From Ferruginibacter sp. (lineage in GTDB: Bacteria; Bacteroidota; Bacteroidia; Chitinophagales; Chitinophagaceae): 64,000 bases of DNA. Location: positions 62,001 through 126,000 of the forward strand of contig JAGOAX010000004.1 in NCBI GenBank assembly GCA_017983695.1, read 5' to 3'. Under the pieces are notes generated by a model that worked only from the letters and a program-made list of their open reading frames with translations, was not told the DNA's origin and searched no databases. Position numbers and translations under genes: made by a program. Below, piece after piece: positions 16,419 through 25,827 of this stretch (position 1 is the stretch's first letter; each line of letters starts with the position of its first letter).

Positions 16419-16656
16419 TTAGCCGTCGTTGGTATTATCCCGAAGCCCACCGCTGCCGCTGTCTGGTGTACAGGGTAAGCAAAGTGGGGTAGCAGCACCA
16501 ACAGCAGTTTTACTGCGCTTTATATTCGCCGTTGGTTAAAAACCGATCGGTAGCAAAAAAAAAATCATTGTTTGTTGCGTTGTTTCAGCGGAACATATTG
16601 CAGGTAGTTGAAATTATAAGTTGGTTTTCACGTTTCTTAGCAGCGTATTGTGTTCC
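16419..16656. repeat. Long direct repeat, copy B
   Basis: Second copy of 15615-15860, about 800 bp downstream in the same orientation. It lacks the intact GTTCC/GGAAC hairpin and the second arm of the fold-back element, so it looks like an older copy. A small hairpin CTTGC-TCA-GCAAG lies just upstream (16386-16398). Confidence 0.85.
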
Positions 16657-16792
16657 TCCGTTATTGGTTGCGTATATGGTACAGCAAAATTGTAATAAAT
16701 AAAGTAAAAAATTTTAAGTTAAAGGCCTGCTTAACTCCAATACATGCTGCAGATTTATAATGCCGGTAAAAAAATACCGGCGCAGGTAGCAA

Positions 16793-17875
16793 CTAATTTT
16801 TAAGCCCTCTGCTCATCTCATCCACCAGCCCATCTTTTTTTAAATCATCTGGCAGCTCCCAAAACATAATGCCGCCTAATTTTTTATTTCGGATGTACCC
16901 GGTTTTTTCCTGTATTGACCGCTTATCATCAAAGGTGGCAAATAATTTTTTAGTAGCGCTATAATAATAAGGAGCTTTGGCATCACTATCCCAGTAATAT
17001 TTAAATCCTGCAGTATCGCTAAAAAATTTTGTGAATAATGAGTAAGACAGGCCCTGTTTAAACTTGCCGGCCTGGTACAAACCATTGTTATTATTGGGTA
17101 CGTTTTCCCAAACCCTTGCATACATGGCTGCGCCAATAATGAGTTTTTTAGCCGGTACCTTTTTATTTATCAACCAGTTTACGCACTTGCTTGTTGACTC
17201 TTGCCCGGGCAGGTAATCATGCAGCGGCGTGTGATGGCCGGTTACTGTAGCATAACCGTTTACCAGATCATAAGTCATTAGATTTACAAAATCAATAAGC
17301 GGTGTAACGGCATCCCAGTCTATTGATTGCTCCAGATATTTTATAAATCCACCGGCAGCAAAAGTTAACAGATAGTCATTGCCCATTTCCTTTCGCAGCG
17401 TTTTCACCAATGCACTAAAATTATTTTTATCTGCGGTATCATATTTATGGCCCGGGTATCCTTCAATGGCCGGGTATTCCCAGTCAAGATCGAGCCCATC
17501 AATTTTATATGCTTTAAAAAGTGCTACAGTTGTTTTAGCAAAATTCTGCCGCTGTGTTGCCGAAGCAAATAGTTGGCTGCATGGGGCACAGCCACCCCAG
17601 CCACCTACCGACACCATGATTTTTAACTGTGGGTACGTTTGCTTTAACGCCACCAGTTGTTGCAGCGAATTTTTCTGCTCTTCGTTATGAAAAGTAAGCG
17701 TATCGTTTTGCAGTTTTAAAAAACTGTAAATAATATGTGTGAGTTTATTAATGGGGTATTGCTTTATGTTATCGGCTTTACCAGTTGCATAGGCTATTAA
17801 TTTATAAGGCTGATTTTGTTGTGCCGTAGCGGAAACTGTATAACACAAAAAAAATAATAGCAGGTTTTTTTTCAT
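16793..17875 (-). CDS. Secreted GH18 chitinase-like glycosidase
   Basis: 360 residues with a signal peptide (MKKNLLLFFLCYTVSATAQQ). The GH18 barrel is shown by LTHIIYSFLK, KIMVSVGGWGG (SxGG motif near residue 90) and the catalytic DxxDxDxE motif IDGLDLDWE (D126, D129, D131, E133). Later strands include VNLMTYDL and GGIMFWELPDD. The enzyme cleaves beta-1,4-GlcNAc polymers by substrate-assisted catalysis, probably outside the cytoplasm. There is no carbohydrate-binding module or C-terminal sorting domain. Monocistronic. Confidence 0.93.
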   Translation of the reverse strand: MKKNLLLFFLCYTVSATAQQNQPYKLIAYATGKADNIKQYPINKLTHIIYSFLKLQNDTLTFHNEEQKNSLQQLVALKQTYPQLKIMVSVGGWGGCAPCSQLFASATQRQNFAKTTVALFKAYKIDGLDLDWEYPAIEGYPGHKYDTADKNNFSALVKTLRKEMGNDYLLTFAAGGFIKYLEQSIDWDAVTPLIDFVNLMTYDLVNGYATVTGHHTPLHDYLPGQESTSKCVNWLINKKVPAKKLIIGAAMYARVWENVPNNNNGLYQAGKFKQGLSYSLFTKFFSDTAGFKYYWDSDAKAPYYYSATKKLFATFDDKRSIQEKTGYIRNKKLGGIMFWELPDDLKKDGLVDEMSRGLKN

Positions 17876-18044
17876 AAAATGAAGTTAGATAAATTTTGAT
17901 AGAATATGAGCAGCTGTAAGTACGGAGTTTACTGCTGCACTTATCTATCCAACTTCTTATAGTATTACTTGTTTCTATTAATTCTGCAGGGCTGTAACTC
18001 CAGTAAAAGTTTACTTAAAATAATGCTATGCCACCCCGCTATCG

Positions 18045-19298
18045 TTACTCATTATAAGTTGGTGCTTTAGATTCTTTACAAACGATGATGGCATCAAACC
18101 GTTTGGCGGGTATAAAATTAATAATGCCACCATTCTCCACTTCATAAGCATGGACAAAATTAAATAGCCATGAATTAGCCGAAGATTTACGGGCATGGCT
18201 CACATCTAAAAATGGAGTATGTTTTCCTGTAGCAATTAAACGGTGTTCTATAAAAGTATTGTTAGTCTTCTCAATGGGAATTGTCTTTTTTGTCCAGAAC
18301 TGATAGGCCACACCACTGTAGGCAAATAAACCGATGGTATAATAATCATCAAAATGTTGCTCTTTTAAAAAATGCCCCATCGCCTTCATGTATCCGTTTT
18401 CTGTACTGTCTTTTTCCACATGCCCGTTATGTGCCCAAATAATAACTTTTTTATTAGCATACACTTCGGCCAGTAACCATTTTATATTTTCAGCCATCAG
18501 TGAGTCTCTTAACGCATATCCCTTCCATGTTTCTGCATACGATAAATTGTAAGAGGCCGCAAACATAGCAAGGCTCCGTACCATTACCTTAAATGCAGTA
18601 TTGTTAAGCTGGTGCTTTGCCATAATGGCTTCTTTGTTTTCTTCTAAATAGCGCCGGGCTGCATTGGATGTTGCTATAAAAATATTTCTATGCTTCAGAT
18701 AGTTTACCGAATCCTCGTTTGAGGCAAACCCATAAGCCCGCTGGTAAGAAAACATCCGGGTGCTGAGGCTATCTGAAAGTTCTTTATCATAGTCGGCCAG
18801 TATTTTTTTCAAATGGTTGATTAAAAAATCAGAAGATGCCTGGGTATCATAGCCCACATAATTCAACGGTGATTGGGTGGGGTGTTGTTTTTTTATATAA
18901 TCAAAAAGCCCCGTGGCTTCCCTGGCTCTGAAATTGCCAAATACAGAAAAATCCCGGAGTTGTTTTCCAGACATTGTATCAATATTAGCATAGGCCAAAT
19001 AAGTGTCTCCTAAACCACTCTCCATGGCCAGCACTTCAAAACCCATTTGCTGGTGCAGAAATTTTACCAACTCAGATTTAAGATGGTAATAGGTTCCGGA
19101 ACCATGGGTGCTTTCGCCTAAAGCAACGATGCGCCGGTTGCCAATTGCCTTTTTCAGGGCAGAAAAATTATAGCCTTCGCCGCTTTTCAATTCGGCAGTG
19201 TTTTGTTGCAGCCACTTCAATTCGGTTTTGGATTGGGAGAATGAGATAGAAGAAAAAATAGAAAAACTAAGGGCCGCAATAAATTTAAGGGAGTTCAT
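18045..19298 (-). CDS. Secreted erythromycin-esterase-family protein
   Basis: ATG 19298 was chosen because it gives a signal peptide (MNSLKFIAALSFSIFSSISFS); 13 codons upstream lack this. Family motifs are RIVALGESTHGSGTYYHLKSEL (E and H of the putative active site near residue 50), FEVLAMESG, YVGYDTQ and VIIWAHNGHVEK. Members include EreA/EreB macrolide esterases, but most homologues in environmental Bacteroidota have no shown resistance role, and the substrate here is unknown. It lies next to a broken AraC-family regulator gene. Confidence 0.85.
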   Translation of the reverse strand: MNSLKFIAALSFSIFSSISFSQSKTELKWLQQNTAELKSGEGYNFSALKKAIGNRRIVALGESTHGSGTYYHLKSELVKFLHQQMGFEVLAMESGLGDTYLAYANIDTMSGKQLRDFSVFGNFRAREATGLFDYIKKQHPTQSPLNYVGYDTQASSDFLINHLKKILADYDKELSDSLSTRMFSYQRAYGFASNEDSVNYLKHRNIFIATSNAARRYLEENKEAIMAKHQLNNTAFKVMVRSLAMFAASYNLSYAETWKGYALRDSLMAENIKWLLAEVYANKKVIIWAHNGHVEKDSTENGYMKAMGHFLKEQHFDDYYTIGLFAYSGVAYQFWTKKTIPIEKTNNTFIEHRLIATGKHTPFLDVSHARKSSANSWLFNFVHAYEVENGGIINFIPAKRFDAIIVCKESKAPTYNE

Positions 19299-19396
19299 GT
19301 TTACTTGTTTAGTGTGCTGTAAAGTTGCAGCACTCATAGTTGAAATTGCGGTTTTAAAGCAGCTTATATGTCCAGAAAAATACTTTTTGGACGTTT

Positions 19397-20514
19397 TTAG
19401 TCTTTTATAGGTTGCTGCTTTTTATATTCTGAAGGTGTGAGGCCTGTTATTTTTTTGAATATGGCATTAAAAGAAGATTTGGAGGCAAACCCTGATAATT
19501 CGGCTAAGCTGACCAAAGTGTATTTTTCTGCCGCCGCAGAATTGAGCAGCTCTTTAATATATTCAATCCGGTGGTGGTTAACATATTCCGAAAAATTCAT
19601 TTGATGTTGTTCGTTCAGGAATTTTGTTAACTCTTTTGCAGGATTACCCAACTCAACCGCTAACTGCTGAACAGTGAGGTTGGGTTGTCTGAATAACATT
19701 TGTTCTTTCATAGCCACGGTTAATTTGCGGTTCATTTCCGCTATTTGTACTGCTGAAAATCCATCATCCGTATGCGGATTATTAAAAAACCTGCCGGGAT
19801 TTGTAAAGCCAACAAAGCCAACCCAATAAATAAATATCGCATTACTGATTAAAGTGGGATACAGAAAAGTAAAGGTTTCCTGACCTTTATGTATTATCAT
19901 ATCAATACTGAAGAATAACAAATTTGATAACGTAAGTAATAAAAACACACTTATAAACAGCTTTAACCATTTACGAAAATTGGCCACTTTTATATTTTGC
20001 ACTTCTATTTGTTCCTGCTTTTTTATTACATACAACAAACGGATGAGTAAAAAAATATTGAAGATAAGAATAGCGAACTCCTGAATTCTAAAGAAATCCG
20101 ATACTACCAGTACCTCAGTTATTCTGTAACTGTTCTCCACAGCAGATATAGTAAACCAGTAAGTTCTTAGTATAAAATAAATTACTGCCGGCAAAAATAA
20201 ATACCACTCTTTTTAAAATAGCGTTGTTGCTTATTTGGCTTTAGCTGATTGCGTACATAAAAATATAAGCCAGGAACTATCAGCCAATTATACGGATACG
20301 GAAACAGGTGCAATGGTCTGTAATATTTAAACAGGTCCATATCCAAAAATGCGTACATCAAATTATAGAAGGCCAGCGAAAACAAAAAGAGCATAAAAAA
20401 ATAAACAGCCTGCTGGTTTTGTTTTCTTTTTTGATAAGCAAACAAACACAGTATAAACCCCTGAAGAGCACCAAAAAGTATGATGATGTTAAGAAAGCTG
20501 TATTTTAACTCCAT
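19397..20514 (-). pseudogene. AraC-family membrane-linked regulator split by a frameshift
   Basis: Two minus-strand frames (20514-20182 and 20194-19397) form one protein of about 373 residues. The first half has membrane helices (IIILFGALQGFILCLFAYQK, VYFFMLFLFSLAFYNLMYAF) and stops after RYFKKSGIYFCRQ. The second continues the helices (LPAVIYFILRTYWF) and ends in an AraC-type double helix-turn-helix (VQQLAVELGNPAKELTKFLN, LAELSGFASKSSFNAIFKKI, TGLTPSEYKKQ). Adding one base near 20205 would read KKEWYLFLPAVIYF through. It is a typical 7-TM AraC regulator, inactivated by a 1-bp deletion or affected by a sequence error. Confidence 0.82.
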
Positions 20515-20618
20515 ATTTTATCAACGCAAATATATTGAAATACAGGTTGTGTGTTTTGTAAAGCCCTTACTGGTGCCAGAGCGTAAACCAAAACGGCAGC
20601 GAAAAATAAGCATCCAAC

Positions 20619-20650
20619 AAAAAAGCCCCGCAAAAAAAATGCAGGGCTTT
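20619..20650 (-). terminator. Terminator of the BNR-like secreted protein gene
   Basis: On the minus strand AAAGCCCTGC pairs with GCGGGGCTTT across an AT-rich loop, followed by a T-run. It lies 19 nt after the stop of the gene at 20669. Confidence 0.7.
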
Positions 20651-20668
20651 CTTTCAACTATTTTAAAC

Positions 20669-22006
20669 TTATTCCAACTTAGAAAAAATAATCGACGGGC
20701 TACTTGTACTGTAAGCACCGCCTGTCCAATACGCAGCTACATTCATCAGCATAACTTTTTTACCCAGAGCATCCCAGGCCACTTTAGCAAACTGGCTGTT
20801 GTAACGGGTTATGGTGGCCAGTGAAGTGGGGTAGCCGCCTAAGCCTATAAACTCTTTATGAAAGAATTGTTCTTTAGCTGCATTTTTTGTTAGGCCTGTA
20901 TTGGTCCATACTCCATTTTTATAAAAGCTGCCAAAACATTCGTAGCTGCCGCCAACAGTACCCGCCTGAAAGGTAATGGCCATTTGCCCGGCTGGCCCCT
21001 GGCTTGCCTGGAAAGTGCTGATGGAAACCCTCGGCTTTTGAATGGATACCAATACATTTGTTTTTTTAGTAGCCGGGTTGTAATCCCAAATTTGTTCGCT
21101 TTCCAAAGTGGCAGCGGCGGGTTTAAAAATTATATGTTCTGTTCCCTTGTCATCTACAAGTATAGCAGCGGGGGCATTAAAATTATTAAAAGTGGAATAT
21201 TTTGGATAAGAATAGATGACCTCCGAAATTTTACCATCAAAATATTTTACCTGTTGCATATTATCATGCACTTCTTCAAAAACCAGGTGCGGCAAATTAT
21301 TGGCATCAACATAACCATTTAAATTGATAGCGCCTTCCTGCGGCGGCGCACCACCGGGGTAAGCAGGTGCTGCAGGTGTATTCAAATCTGTAATAGCACT
21401 ATGGCTTGTTCCATTTAAGGCAACTACTCTTAAGTAATCGGCATAGTACCAGGTTGCCCAACTGTTTTTAATACTTTCCGGGCTCAGTTGTGTCCAGAAG
21501 ATCATCACATCTCCTCTTGGAGTAACAGTGGCAAACCAACTGTTTTGTGCCTGTTCATTTTCGTTTAATTGCACTGCATCGCTCCATCCGCCTGCCTGTA
21601 ATACTTTATAAAAAAGGGTACCGAATGTATAACCTCCCGGCCCGTCTAATATTACACTTGGTATTGGGTAATTACTTTTTTTATTACCATAGCGTTTCCA
21701 GATGGCATAAATATTTCCGGCTATATCCTGTAATATCCTGGGGTAGCCTGCGCCGTTTCCCGAATTGTCGTTGCTTATATTTACTGCTTTGCTCCAGGTA
21801 GCACCTTTGTTAACTGATGATGCATAATAAATAAATGTTGGTTTACCATGGTCGGGGCTTTCCTGGAAAACGGCATGATACTTTCCGCTTTTATCAATCA
21901 GCAGATCTACTAAACCAGCTTTTTCAAATTGAGAAAGGGTTTGCCCAAAAGAATTATAAAAGATGCTGCACAAAAAAAATAGGGATAACAGTTTTTTGTT
22001 TGTCAT
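20669..22006 (-). CDS. Secreted BNR/sialidase-fold protein, unknown function
   Basis: ATG 22006 starts a signal peptide (MTNKKLLSLFFLCSIFYNS); six more codons precede it in frame. The mature protein of about 425 residues has propeller-like repeats with Asp-box traces (SVNKGATWSKAVNIS), alternating 'I-W-K', 'V-F-E' strands and AVFQESPDHGKP-type blades, similar to exo-alpha-sialidase-fold proteins. Catalytic Arg and Tyr residues of true sialidases are not evident, so enzyme activity is not claimed. A terminator follows it, so it is the end of its transcript. Confidence 0.6.
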   Translation of the reverse strand: MTNKKLLSLFFLCSIFYNSFGQTLSQFEKAGLVDLLIDKSGKYHAVFQESPDHGKPTFIYYASSVNKGATWSKAVNISNDNSGNGAGYPRILQDIAGNIYAIWKRYGNKKSNYPIPSVILDGPGGYTFGTLFYKVLQAGGWSDAVQLNENEQAQNSWFATVTPRGDVMIFWTQLSPESIKNSWATWYYADYLRVVALNGTSHSAITDLNTPAAPAYPGGAPPQEGAINLNGYVDANNLPHLVFEEVHDNMQQVKYFDGKISEVIYSYPKYSTFNNFNAPAAILVDDKGTEHIIFKPAAATLESEQIWDYNPATKKTNVLVSIQKPRVSISTFQASQGPAGQMAITFQAGTVGGSYECFGSFYKNGVWTNTGLTKNAAKEQFFHKEFIGLGGYPTSLATITRYNSQFAKVAWDALGKKVMLMNVAAYWTGGAYSTSSPSIIFSKLE

Positions 22007-22231
22007 ACAAGGTTTTTGCTGCAAGATATAAATGCTGCATACAATCTATATACCCACCAGCACGTATAAAAGCCTTTAGTTTGTGATATTGTAATTAAGT
22101 AAGTGCAGGCGAACTCCGCTCAGGATTTACTGTCTTCACTAACCAGGGCGGGGTAGTTGTCATAAACTTTTAAATTAACTGGTATGCCAGTTATTCAGGA
22201 TATGGCTCCTGGTTTCTTTAGTGAAAAGATT

Positions 22232-23912
22232 TCAACTTAAGCCGCTGATTTTTCCATCAGCATCAATATCCATGTTTTCTGCCGCAGGTACGGAGGGCAG
22301 GCCCGGCATTCGCATCATATCGCCTAAAATTGGAATTATAAAACCTGCACCACTGGCAATTTCAAATTCTCTTACTGTTATTACAAAATCAGTTGGCCTG
22401 CCAATTTTCTTTTCATCATCCGATAAGCTTTTTGGAGTTTTAGCCATACATACCGGAAACTTATCAAAGCCAAGTTCGTTAATTCGTTTTAGCTGGGCTT
22501 TTGCTTTTGCAGAATAAGCAACCGATTTGGCGCCATAAATATTTGATGCTATGCTATGGATCTTATCTTCTACACTAAGATCACTGTTGTACAATGGATG
22601 AAAACTGCTTTCTTTTTTTTCTATTATTTCAGTTACTGCTTTTGCAAGATATGTCATCCCTTTTCCACCCTCTTTAAATCCTTTACATACAATGGCATCA
22701 ACTCCCGATTGCCTGCATAGTTGTTGCAGTAAATTAATTTCTTCTTCAGTATCTGCCGGAAAATAATTGATGGCTACAATGGGTTTCATGCCAAAGCACT
22801 TCATGTTTTCAATATGCTTTTCAAGATTTGCAAAACCCCTTTCCACTTTTGCAGTATCTGGTAAATTGATTTCATCTTTTTTTTGCACCACCATGATGAC
22901 GTAATGCACGGATAGTAGCCACCAGCACCGCAGCCTCCGGCTTAAGGCCTGCAGCAGTACATTTAATATCAAAAAATTTTTCAGCACCAAGATCGGCTCC
23001 AAAACCAGCTTCGGTTACCACATATTCACTAAGCGAAAGACCCATTTTTGTTGCCATTACAGAGTTAGTGCCTTGCGCAATGCTGGCAAAAGGGCCCCCA
23101 TGTATTATTGCAGGGTTGCCCTCCAGGGTTTGAACCAGGTTTGGTTTTATAGCATCTCTTAATAAGATAGCCATTGCACCAACGGCTTTAAGGTCTCGTG
23201 CAAATACCGGGGCACCATTAACCGTACTGCCGATATAAATATTGCCTAATCTCTTTTTTAAATCCTCAATGCCGGTGCATAAACAAAGGATAGCCATAAT
23301 TTCTGAAGCAGGGGTAATATTAAAACCATCTTGCCTGGGCACACCATCGTTTACGCCGCCAAGTCCAATGATTATATTTCGCAGAGCCCGGTCGTTTAAA
23401 TCAATTACCCTTTTCCAAACAATGGTCCGGGTATCTAATTGTTTACTGTCTTTCTTTTTCTGCAGGTCATTATCAATTAAGGCAGATAATAAATTATTGG
23501 CTCTTTCAATTGCAGAAAAATCGCCTGTAAAATGCAGGTTGATATCTTCCATTGGTATTACCTGCGAAAAACCACCACCTGCAGCACCTCCCTTCATACC
23601 AAATACCGGTCCAAGCGATGGTTCACGTAATACAGCCATTGCTTTTTTACCTATTGCATTTAATCCGTCTGTAAGGCCAATAGTAATGGTTGTTTTTCCT
23701 TCGCCTGCGGGAGTAGGTGTTATTGCTGTTACCAGTATAAGGTGGTGTTGTTTTATTTTTTCTTCATCAATTAATTTCAGTAATAATTTTGCCTTGTGCT
23801 TTCCATAATATTCCAGGTCATCGGGTTTTATACCTAAGCCGGCAGCAATTGTTTTTATATGGTGGATTTTTGCAGCCTGTGCAATTTCAATGTCAGAAGA
23901 AAAAGTATGCAT
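22232..23912 (-). pseudogene. fhs: Formate-tetrahydrofolate ligase with a frameshift at an A8 run
   Basis: Formate + ATP + THF gives 10-formyl-THF. Two overlapping frames (23912-22872 and 23002-22232) together give about 560 residues, the full family length. The first holds the P-loop [27 protein letters not shown] and [11 protein letters not shown] before a stop. The second continues [16 protein letters not shown], then GAGFIIPILGDMMRMPGLPS to the normal C-terminus. The break is in a run of eight A (minus strand, about 22878-22885); seven A would restore the frame. Either a sequencing/assembly slip, a true mutation, or a gene rescued by transcriptional slippage. Confidence 0.9.
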
Positions 23913-24053
23913 GAAAATAGTTTTAAATTAATAAAGTCACTGCGTCCTCAAAAAAAATATATTCAGCTGTTTTATTTTATGAACTTTCCTAATGGTAAAT
24001 TGTTTAAAAAATAAAATTTCCAGTAATTATTGTTACCGGTTTTATTATATATA

Positions 24054-24231
24054 ATGCTTTGTTTTTCTTTTCTATCAGCAAGTGGGGTTCTTTTTTTTAT
24101 TTTCTATTGCTCCCATTGCATTAATAGGGATGGTTTATAAAATATTAAAGTTTGGTAAACCCTCCCCACAAAGCTGTGATGAATATTTTTATGAAGACCA
24201 GGATTATAAAAGAAATGGCAACGAAGCATAA
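24054..24231 (+). pseudogene. Possible small membrane protein, frameshifted or two tiny frames
   Basis: A frame from ATG 24054 (MLCFSFLSASGVLFF) runs into a T8 run at 24091-24098. In another frame the downstream peptide reads FSIAPIALIGMVYKILKFGK and then PSPQSCDEYFYEDQDYKRNG, ending at 24231. Joined, they give a hydrophobic helix followed by an acidic tail, as in a small membrane protein. The second part alone has an ATG at 24130 (33 codons). The rest of 23913-24259 holds nothing else recognisable. Confidence 0.3.
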
Positions 24232-24259
24232 TAAATTAGTCAATTGGTTTTAAGTTTTT

Positions 24260-25801
24260 TTACAATGGAATATTACCATGCTTTTTTCTTGGTCTTTTAG
24301 CCACTTTGTTTTCCAGCATGACAAAAGCTTTTATTAATTTTTTCCTTGTCTCCCTTGGTTCTATTACTTCATCAATAAATCCTCTTTCGGCAGCAGTGTA
24401 AGGGTTGGCAAACAACTCTGCATATTCAGCTTCTTTTTCCAATAATTTTTTTGCCGGGTTTTCTGCAGCTGCAATTTCATTTTTAAAAATTATTTCACTT
24501 GCACCTTTGGCACCCATTACGGCAATTTCAGCATTGGGCCATGCATAGTTCATATCTGCACCAATATGTTTCGAATTCATAACATCGTAAGCACCACCAT
24601 ATGCTTTTCGTGTAATAACAGTAACACGGGGTACCGTAGCCTCACTTAATGCATACAATAGTTTTGCACCATTTGTAATTATGCCGTTCCATTCCTGGTC
24701 GGTACCGGGTAAAAATCCGGGAACATCCACCAGCACCAGTAAGGGAATATTAAAACAATCGCAAAAACGTGTAAACCTTGCTCCTTTTACTGAGCTTTTT
24801 ATATCCAGTACACCTGCAAGGCTCATGGGTTGGTTGGCAACAATACCAATACTTCTTCCTGCAATTCTTGCAAAACCAACTACAATATTTTCTGCAAATT
24901 CCTTATGAATTTCAAAGAATGAATCAATATCGCAAATGCCATCTATTACCGAGCGGATATCATAAGGTTGGTTGGCACTTTCCGGTACAATACTTTCTAA
25001 AACTTCCCTGGTTTCATCGCCCAGGTGGTATTGTAATTTGGGTGCTACATCTTCGCAGTTTTGCGGCATATAACTTAATAATTTTTTTACCTGCTCAATA
25101 CAAATCATATCATTTGTTGCAGTAAGATGTGTTACTCCTGATTTAGTGGAATGAGTTGATGCTCCTCCTAACTCCTCTGATGTAACTTCTTCGTTGGTTA
25201 CTGTTTTTACAACATTTGGACCGGTTACAAACATATAACTGCTGTTTTCCACCATTATGGTAAAATCTGTCATTGCAGGAGAGTACACTGCTCCACCTGC
25301 ACAGGGCCCCATGATGGCAGAGATTTGTGGTATAACACCAGATGATTGAACGTTTCTGTAAAAAATATCAGCATATCCTCCCAATGATCTTACACCCTCC
25401 TGAATTCTGGCACCACCGGAATCATTCAATCCAATCATTGGTGCTCCCGACTTCATAGCCATATCCATAATTCTGCATATTTTTTCAGCATGTGTTTCGG
25501 ATAATGCTCCGCCAAAAACGGTAAAATCCTGCGCAAATACATATACCAATCTTCCATGAACGGTACCATAACCTGTTATAACACCATCACCATAATACAA
25601 CTGTCCGTCCATACCAAAATCTTTGGTACGATGAATAACCAATGCACCAATTTCTTCAAAAGACCCTTGGTCCATTAATAAAATAATGCGTTCCCTGGCT
25701 GTAAGCTTTCCTTTTTTATGTTGAGTCTCTATCCTTTTTATGCCACCACCCAGTTTTCCTTCTTCCAGCTTTTCTCTAAGTATTTCAACCTTCGATTTCA
25801 T
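24260..25801 (-). CDS. pccB: Acyl-CoA carboxylase carboxyltransferase (beta) subunit, propionyl-CoA type
   Basis: 513 residues, normal for PccB/MmdA. It moves the carboxyl group from carboxybiotin to an acyl-CoA. Visible blocks are [20 protein letters not shown] near the N-terminus, [28 protein letters not shown] and [13 protein letters not shown] (N-terminal oxyanion hole), and [20 protein letters not shown] and [12 protein letters not shown] (C-terminal half). It is last in an operon with the biotin carboxylase and carrier genes, both upstream on the same strand (26-nt gap). Propionyl-CoA is the likely substrate, acetyl-CoA is possible. Confidence 0.92.
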   Translation of the reverse strand: MKSKVEILREKLEEGKLGGGIKRIETQHKKGKLTARERIILLMDQGSFEEIGALVIHRTKDFGMDGQLYYGDGVITGYGTVHGRLVYVFAQDFTVFGGALSETHAEKICRIMDMAMKSGAPMIGLNDSGGARIQEGVRSLGGYADIFYRNVQSSGVIPQISAIMGPCAGGAVYSPAMTDFTIMVENSSYMFVTGPNVVKTVTNEEVTSEELGGASTHSTKSGVTHLTATNDMICIEQVKKLLSYMPQNCEDVAPKLQYHLGDETREVLESIVPESANQPYDIRSVIDGICDIDSFFEIHKEFAENIVVGFARIAGRSIGIVANQPMSLAGVLDIKSSVKGARFTRFCDCFNIPLLVLVDVPGFLPGTDQEWNGIITNGAKLLYALSEATVPRVTVITRKAYGGAYDVMNSKHIGADMNYAWPNAEIAVMGAKGASEIIFKNEIAAAENPAKKLLEKEAEYAELFANPYTAAERGFIDEVIEPRETRKKLIKAFVMLENKVAKRPRKKHGNIPL

Positions 25802-25827
25802 AATTTTTCAACTTTAATTTTTTATTA

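Noticed and set aside
22160..22225. Hairpins AACTGG-TATG-CCAGTT and CAGGA...TCCTG after fhs as a terminator
   Set aside because: Stems are short and no T-run follows on the minus strand.
22872..22890. Programmed -1 frameshift in fhs
   Set aside because: A -1 shift at the A-run leads to the wrong frame; skipping one base is needed instead.
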